NCBI RefSeq assembly: GCF_018919165.1
Contig: NZ_JAHLQM010000024.1
Span: forward strand, 1-43,540
Direction of reading: 5' to 3'
Length of the DNA stretch: 43,540 nt
From: Amphibacillus sp. MSJ-3
Lineage (GTDB): Bacteria; Bacillota; Bacilli; Bacillales; Amphibacillaceae
In this document: one piece after another, positions 39,277 through 43,540 of the stretch
Position numbering within the stretch: the first letter of the stretch is position 1
How the letters are laid out: each line of letters starts with the position of its first letter
Translations under genes and position numbers: made by a program
Notes under the pieces: model-generated
Database searches by the model: none
Told to the model about the DNA's origin: nothing
Seen by the model: only the letters and a program-made list of their open reading frames with translations

Positions 39277-40299
39277 TTAGATTTTAATTAACTGATATAA
39301 AAGAAACTCAAACGCAAGGTCCTTTTCCATTTTACCTTGTTTAATTGCTTGGTCAGCTTGGGCACATGCCTCAATGTATTGCGATAACAATTCTGTTGTG
39401 AATCTTTTTTCTCTTTCCATTGACATTTTTACGACATATGGGTGAACCCTCAAATGTTTCGCTATTTGTTGTTGACGATAACCTTTTCTCAATAAAATTT
39501 TCACTTGGTAAATCGTCCGCAATTGCGATGCCAATAAACCGATTAATGCAATGGGTTCTTGATTAATCCGAGTAAGATCTCGATATACGCTGATTGCTCC
39601 CTTTAAGTTTTTCCCGATTACCATATCGACGAGTGTTAATCCAGTTGCATTACCCTGATGCGAAACTAAGTCCTGAGCAATTTCCATTGTGACATTCCCA
39701 CTCTTACCAACATACAAAGCCAACTTTTCAATTTCCTTTTCTAATAAAGCTAAATGTGTGCCTGTTTCATTAATTAAAAGCTGTTCTGCCCCTTTATCTA
39801 AATGGATGTGATATTTACTCGCCAGGTGTTTAACCCACTTGTCAACTTCCCATGCCTTCACTTCTTCACAGTGAATTAACATAGCTTGCTTTTTAAGTTC
39901 CTTTGTTATTTTTTTCCGCTCATCTAATTTTTCATATGGCGCGATCAGAATAAGTGTCGTAAAATCAACAGTGTGCGACAAATATGTAACTAATTGGGGC
40001 ACATTGTGTTCAACTTGTGTTTTTATTTGTTTTGCTGTTAAAAAGTAAGCATGATTAGCAATTACAATTTTATGTTCTGAAAAAAAAGGATATGTTTCAA
40101 CCTCTAATAAAACATCATCAATGGATGTTTCTTCAAGATCGTATTGGACAACATTTTCGCGACTATCATCATCATGATTTACCAACTGAATAATTTGATT
40201 AATAACAGTCTCAATTAAATACTGCTCTTCACCATATAATAGAATAATTGGTGCTGTTTTCCCTTTCTTTAGTTGCTTTACGGCTTCCAAATAATTCAT
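39277..40299 (-). CDS. holA: DNA polymerase III delta subunit HolA (YqeN)
   Basis: Clamp-loader subunit that opens the sliding clamp. Typical blocks are ILLYGEEQYLIETV near the N terminus, PFFSEHKIVIANHAYFLT, LIAPYEKLDERKKITKELKK and the C-terminal helical part LASQLRTIYQVKILLRKGYRQQQIA. Two starts are possible (40308, 40299); the GGGG site is better spaced for 40299 (340 residues). It follows comEC; yqzM, present at this point in B. subtilis, was not found. Confidence 0.93.
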   Translation of the reverse strand: MNYLEAVKQLKKGKTAPIILLYGEEQYLIETVINQIIQLVNHDDDSRENVVQYDLEETSIDDVLLEVETYPFFSEHKIVIANHAYFLTAKQIKTQVEHNVPQLVTYLSHTVDFTTLILIAPYEKLDERKKITKELKKQAMLIHCEEVKAWEVDKWVKHLASKYHIHLDKGAEQLLINETGTHLALLEKEIEKLALYVGKSGNVTMEIAQDLVSHQGNATGLTLVDMVIGKNLKGAISVYRDLTRINQEPIALIGLLASQLRTIYQVKILLRKGYRQQQIAKHLRVHPYVVKMSMEREKRFTTELLSQYIEACAQADQAIKQGKMEKDLAFEFLLYQLIKI

Positions 40300-40362
40300 T
40301 CTTGTCATCCCCGTTCAAAACAGATTCAACTACTATCGTAATGGTTGTAGAACAGTTTGACA

Positions 40363-40399
40363 AGAAAAAAAGAAAGGGACAAAGGAACTCCCTTTCTTT
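40363..40399 (-). terminator. Terminator of comEB-comEC
   Basis: 11-bp stem AAAGAAAGGGA/TCCCTTTCTTT (40369-40379 with 40389-40399), 9-base loop, then TTTTCTTG on the minus strand. Confidence 0.92.
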
Positions 40400-40411
40400 T
40401 ATCTATATAAA

Positions 40412-40449
40412 CGATTAATGAACAGACCTAGGTAACTGAACATTAATCG
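40412..40449. repeat. Imperfect 14-bp dyad behind comEC
   Basis: CGATTAATGAACAG and CTGAACATTAATCG are complementary at 12 of 14 positions, with ACCTAGGTAA between, itself holding the palindrome ACCTAGGT. It lies about 130 bases after the comEC stop and before the terminator. Meaning unknown. Confidence 0.6.
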
Positions 40450-40576
40450 ATATTTGACTGCTATCTTTCTCTCTATAAACTAATTTCACCTATTTTTTAA
40501 TTATTACGCCTGTTAAGTGTTGCTAACTCAGGTAATCATCAGCTTCTGATATAATTACTTCATAATTACTAATAGC

Positions 40577-42850
40577 TTATGGAATAAACGGCAAAAAGGT
40601 TCCTCCAAGTTGATCATCACGATATATAAATTGAATCGCCCCATGTTGATCTGTCCGATATAGTTGAAGACCCCTTGCTTCTAATCTTGAGACTACTTGT
40701 TCATTTGGATGATTAAAGAAATTATTTCGCCCGACTGAAATTAATGCCGTATTAGGCGAAGTAACTTCTAGAAAAAATGAGGAACTTGATGTACCGCTGC
40801 CATGATGAGCAACAGATAAAGTATCAATCGTTAAGTTTGGAAAGTTTTTAATGAACTCTTGTTCAACTTGTTCTGAAATGTCACCAGTTAATAACCAAGA
40901 TTCACCTGAGAAAACAGTAAAAAGGACTAGAGAGTTATCATTCTTATCTTGCCAATCTTTATTTGGGCTGAGGACAAAAAACTCCTGATTTGCAATTTCA
41001 AAGGATTGTCCAAATGACATCCTTTCTGTTTGTATATTCAATTGCTTAATCAACTGGTCAAGAGCTTCTGGCCATTGGAAATACACTGAAGTAATAATCG
41101 TTTCAACTGTAAAATCATTTAGTAAATAAAGTAAGCTACCAAGATGATCATGGTCTTCATGTGAAAGAATCACTCCATCAATTTTACTTATTCCTGCTTG
41201 ATATAAATAAGGTCTAATGATTTGTTGATATTCTTTATCGGATGATTCTTCAAAATCGGGTCCTAAAGTGGCCCCAACATCATATAAAATAACGCCATGG
41301 CGATATGGTAATTCGATTATTAAGCTATCGGCCTGACCAAGATCAAGGATTGTTATTTTCCCATGCGGATCAAAATAGGGCATCAACTGATGAATAAGCA
41401 AGATCCCCCCAAGACAAAGAAGGGCATAAATGGTTTGACGGAAGTTTTTTCTTTCAAACTGAGCAAATAAATAAAAAAGAGTTAGGTAAAAAAGAAAAAT
41501 AATCGGTGGAGATAGTGAGCCAGTAATAATTGGTTGATAAAAGAAATGATCAACATTTTCTAAAAGCGATAAAAAAAGGGAATTCACCTGTTCAATAACA
41601 ATATCCAGTAATCTCATGATTGGCTGGCAAAAAAAGCTAGTTAAATAAGTGGAAAATATAATAGGGATTAAAAAGAAACTGAAATATAAGGTGGCAAATA
41701 CGCTCAATAGCAATGTATGGGGATTGAACATATAAAATGAATTCACCTGTATAGGTATTGTAATTAAAATACTCATAGCAGTTATATAAATGGACTTTAA
41801 AAACAGATGGTTCATTCGAGTCAGAATTTCTTTTGAAAATAAAATTGAAAATGTAATCAGGTAGGAAAATTGGAAACCGAGTTGGGTAATCCAATCGGGT
41901 TTAATGAGCAAGAGTAAAACGAAGGAAATACTTAAAAAATCAATTGTCGCTATTCGGGGGTGATAATACCATGCCATATAATTTAAGCTACTGACAATGG
42001 ATGCACGCCAAATCGATGGTGCCCCACCAGCCATAATCGGGTAAAAAAGAAGAAATACAATCAGCAAGTGATAGGTTGTTTCTTTTGTTAATCGAAAAAT
42101 ATGAATCAGCATAAAGTGGATCAAAACAACAAGGATATTAATATGTAACCCTGAAATTGATAATAAATGCGTTAAATGCCATCTTCGAAATAATTCAAGT
42201 AAATCCTCATCAATAGCTGTCTGGTCACCAAATATCAGTGACTTCATCCAAGTAGATGTCTGTTGACTGAATTGTTGATCTAAATAAGTTAATTGGCTTT
42301 GCCGAATCGATCGGAGCCGTCCAGTCCAACTGATGCCCTCACAAGCTAGTTGGTCACTATCATTAATCACTATTTGCTGATAGATCCTTTGATTGAACAA
42401 ATAGGTTTGATAATTAAATTGCCCCGGATTAGTCGCCTGATTTGGAGATTGTATATCACCCGTCACTTGGCAAGTTGCCCCTTCATTAACCGTTGGATTT
42501 AACCCACTAAAGTTACTTATTTGGAATTTATCGTTTGTGTCGAGATCTTTTAGTGTAAAAACCGTATATTCATCAGTTTGCTTACTTACTTCAGTGACTT
42601 TGCCAACTATGGTCACTTCAGTATCCAAATCATGCTTAAGTACAGGGCCTTCCTGAACAAAATAATGTGAGAAGAAAAAGGTTGTTAAAATCAGAATAGA
42701 AAACTCAATCATCGATAATCTTTTTTGTTTAAGCCAGATAAGCAATAGGCAAAACCAGATTAACGATACTAGAAAGCAAACAACAAAATCATTTGCTATA
42801 TAGTAACCAATCAATACAGCAATAACTAATAAGTACCCTTTTCCCCTCAC
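40577..42850 (-). CDS. comEC: Competence DNA channel protein ComEC
   Basis: Polytopic membrane protein that passes single-stranded DNA through the membrane during transformation. Two to three N-terminal helices, an OB-fold/DUF4131 domain (about 80-190), the Competence domain with many helices (about 215-490; LTHLLSISGLHINILV is the signature) and a metallo-beta-lactamase-like domain with SHEDHDHLG (563-571) and VAHHGSG. 757 residues. GTG start after GGAG. Follows comEB by 12 bases. Confidence 0.96.
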   Translation of the reverse strand: MRGKGYLLVIAVLIGYYIANDFVVCFLVSLIWFCLLLIWLKQKRLSMIEFSILILTTFFFSHYFVQEGPVLKHDLDTEVTIVGKVTEVSKQTDEYTVFTLKDLDTNDKFQISNFSGLNPTVNEGATCQVTGDIQSPNQATNPGQFNYQTYLFNQRIYQQIVINDSDQLACEGISWTGRLRSIRQSQLTYLDQQFSQQTSTWMKSLIFGDQTAIDEDLLELFRRWHLTHLLSISGLHINILVVLIHFMLIHIFRLTKETTYHLLIVFLLFYPIMAGGAPSIWRASIVSSLNYMAWYYHPRIATIDFLSISFVLLLLIKPDWITQLGFQFSYLITFSILFSKEILTRMNHLFLKSIYITAMSILITIPIQVNSFYMFNPHTLLLSVFATLYFSFFLIPIIFSTYLTSFFCQPIMRLLDIVIEQVNSLFLSLLENVDHFFYQPIITGSLSPPIIFLFYLTLFYLFAQFERKNFRQTIYALLCLGGILLIHQLMPYFDPHGKITILDLGQADSLIIELPYRHGVILYDVGATLGPDFEESSDKEYQQIIRPYLYQAGISKIDGVILSHEDHDHLGSLLYLLNDFTVETIITSVYFQWPEALDQLIKQLNIQTERMSFGQSFEIANQEFFVLSPNKDWQDKNDNSLVLFTVFSGESWLLTGDISEQVEQEFIKNFPNLTIDTLSVAHHGSGTSSSSFFLEVTSPNTALISVGRNNFFNHPNEQVVSRLEARGLQLYRTDQHGAIQFIYRDDQLGGTFLPFIP

Positions 42851-42862
42851 TATAAGTCTCCT

Positions 42863-43330
42863 TTAATCGTTTATTCGTTTAGGCAGTAAATTCAATGTTT
42901 GTTTCTCTAATGGAATATATTCAATCCGAACATTTGCTTCTTCAAATAATTCAAGAGCATAAGGATGGTTTTTATAATTTGCTGCATAATAAACCGTTTT
43001 AATTCCCGCTTGAATAATTGATTTACAACACTGTAGACAAGGGAAATGGGTCACATATATTTCCGCACCATCAGTAGGTACGCCGAATTTCGCACATTGT
43101 AACAGTGCATTCATTTCAGCATGTATTGTTCGAATACAGTGCCCATCGATCACATAGCAACCTTCGTCTATACAATGCGCACTTCCAGAGACGCTTCCAT
43201 TATAACCTCCCGCGATGATCCGTTTATCCCTTACAATTGTTGCTCCAACCATTAATCGTTCACAAGTACTTCTGAGTGCAATAAGATGACTTTGTGCCAT
43301 AAAATATTGATGCCATGAAATACGTTCCAT
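42863..43330 (-). CDS. comEB: dCMP deaminase family protein ComEB
   Basis: Zinc-dependent deoxycytidylate deaminase, converting dCMP to dUMP; not needed for transformation in B. subtilis despite its place in the operon. The zinc site is H70-A-E72 (TIHAEMNALLQ) and C98-x-x-C101 (FPCLQC). 155 residues, preceded by GGGGGAG. The gene usually upstream, comEA, is not seen: 52 bases before the start codon lies the right end of a TnpB element. Confidence 0.94.
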   Translation of the reverse strand: MERISWHQYFMAQSHLIALRSTCERLMVGATIVRDKRIIAGGYNGSVSGSAHCIDEGCYVIDGHCIRTIHAEMNALLQCAKFGVPTDGAEIYVTHFPCLQCCKSIIQAGIKTVYYAANYKNHPYALELFEEANVRIEYIPLEKQTLNLLPKRIND

Positions 43331-43382
43331 CTTTACTCCCCCTCGTATATTAAGTTTATAGTTAAAAACTGATCCTTGAAAA

Positions 43383-43506
43383 GTGAACTACCCACCACTT
43401 ATTGCCTTGCGATCTAATTGAAGTGGGGGCTTCTCGACTTATCGCTGCTTTTACTAGCCAACGAAAACTGACCGAGCTAACCCTCTTGTTCCAAGAGTTT
43501 TTGTTT
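43383..43506 (-). ncRNA. Likely omega RNA scaffold/right end of an IS200/IS605-type TnpB element
   Basis: Minus strand, directly behind the tnpB stop. It holds a 6-bp hairpin CTCTTG/CAAGAG, then a terminal hairpin AGCCCCCACTT...AAGTGGTGGG (43391-43400 with 43421-43429), and ends GGGTAGTTCAC at 43383. Hairpins followed by GTTCAC are typical of the right end of such elements, which doubles as the 3' part of the TnpB guide RNA. The guide would then be the following flanking bases, TTTTCAAGGATCAGTTTTTA (43382 down to 43363). Family assignment is from remembered examples. Confidence 0.7.
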
Positions 43507-43540
43507 CTATGCTAATAAGCGTAATCCCTCATTTTTGATA
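43507..43540 (-). CDS. tnpB: TnpB, C-terminal end (partial, cut by window)
   Basis: Only the last ten codons are in the window: IKNEGLRLLA followed by TAG. This matches the common C-terminal ending of TnpB proteins after the zinc finger and RuvC-III part (NASINIxNEGLRLL). The neighbouring right-end structure supports it. TnpB is the RNA-guided nuclease carried by IS200/IS605 elements. Whether the gene is intact, and whether a TnpA transposase accompanies it, cannot be seen. Confidence 0.7.
   Translation of the reverse strand, partial: IKNEGLRLLA

Noticed and set aside
40309-40576. yqzM between comEC and holA
   Set aside because: No short frame with a ribosome binding site and a membrane helix was found; the first ATG near 40560 stops after two codons.

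Overview
The window is a low-GC, spore-former chromosome segment of the Bacillaceae type. Gene content and order follow the Bacillus subtilis comE - rpsT - gpr - spoIIP - lepA - hemW - hrcA - grpE - dnaK - dnaJ - prmA - rsmE - rpsU - yqeY - yqeZ - floA - yqfCD - phoH - pgpH - ybeY - dgkA - era - yqzL - recO - glyQS - ppsR - dnaG - sigA - trmK - yqfO - cshB - nfo block almost step for step, written here on the minus strand with only rpsT on the plus strand. SpoIIP, the germination protease Gpr and YqfCD show an endospore former. Several genes usual in this block are absent (mtaB, cdd, ccpN, yqxD, cccA, ispH). The lack of cytochrome c550 (cccA) would suit a cytochrome-poor genus such as Amphibacillus or Halolactibacillus, but that is only an inference.

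Layout from the right, in the direction of transcription: the 3' tip of a TnpB gene with an IS200/IS605-type right end (43383-43540); comEB-comEC (DNA uptake); holA; rpsT facing the other way; sporulation genes gpr, spoIIP and a yqxA-like gene; lepA and hemW; the CIRCE-controlled heat-shock operon hrcA-grpE-dnaK-dnaJ-prmA-rsmE; rpsU-yqeY; yqeZ-floA and a small membrane protein; sporulation genes yqfC-yqfD with phoH; pgpH-ybeY-dgkA-era-yqzL-recO; a glycine T-box and glyQS-ppsR; the dnaG-sigA macromolecular synthesis operon; a membrane protein with trmK-yqfO; cshB; nfo; and, at the left edge, the 5' end of a group IIC intron directly behind the nfo terminator.

The genes cover core information processing (replication initiation and clamp loading, transcription, ribosome assembly, tRNA charging and modification), protein folding, membrane organisation, c-di-AMP turnover and sporulation. 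The visible regulation includes a CIRCE operator, a T-box riboswitch, sigma-A promoters, a good sigma-E candidate before yqfC, two tandem sigma-H-like sites before dnaG, and a long hairpin covering the spoIIP ribosome binding site.

The coding part is an ordinary conserved chromosome region. The novelty lies in the edges (two mobile elements, both cut by the window) and in some unusually structured intergenic stretches: hrcA-grpE, gpr-spoIIP, sigA-trmK and comEC-holA. No new multi-gene system was found. Where the longest open frame started upstream of the best ribosome binding site, the start given here is the one with the site.
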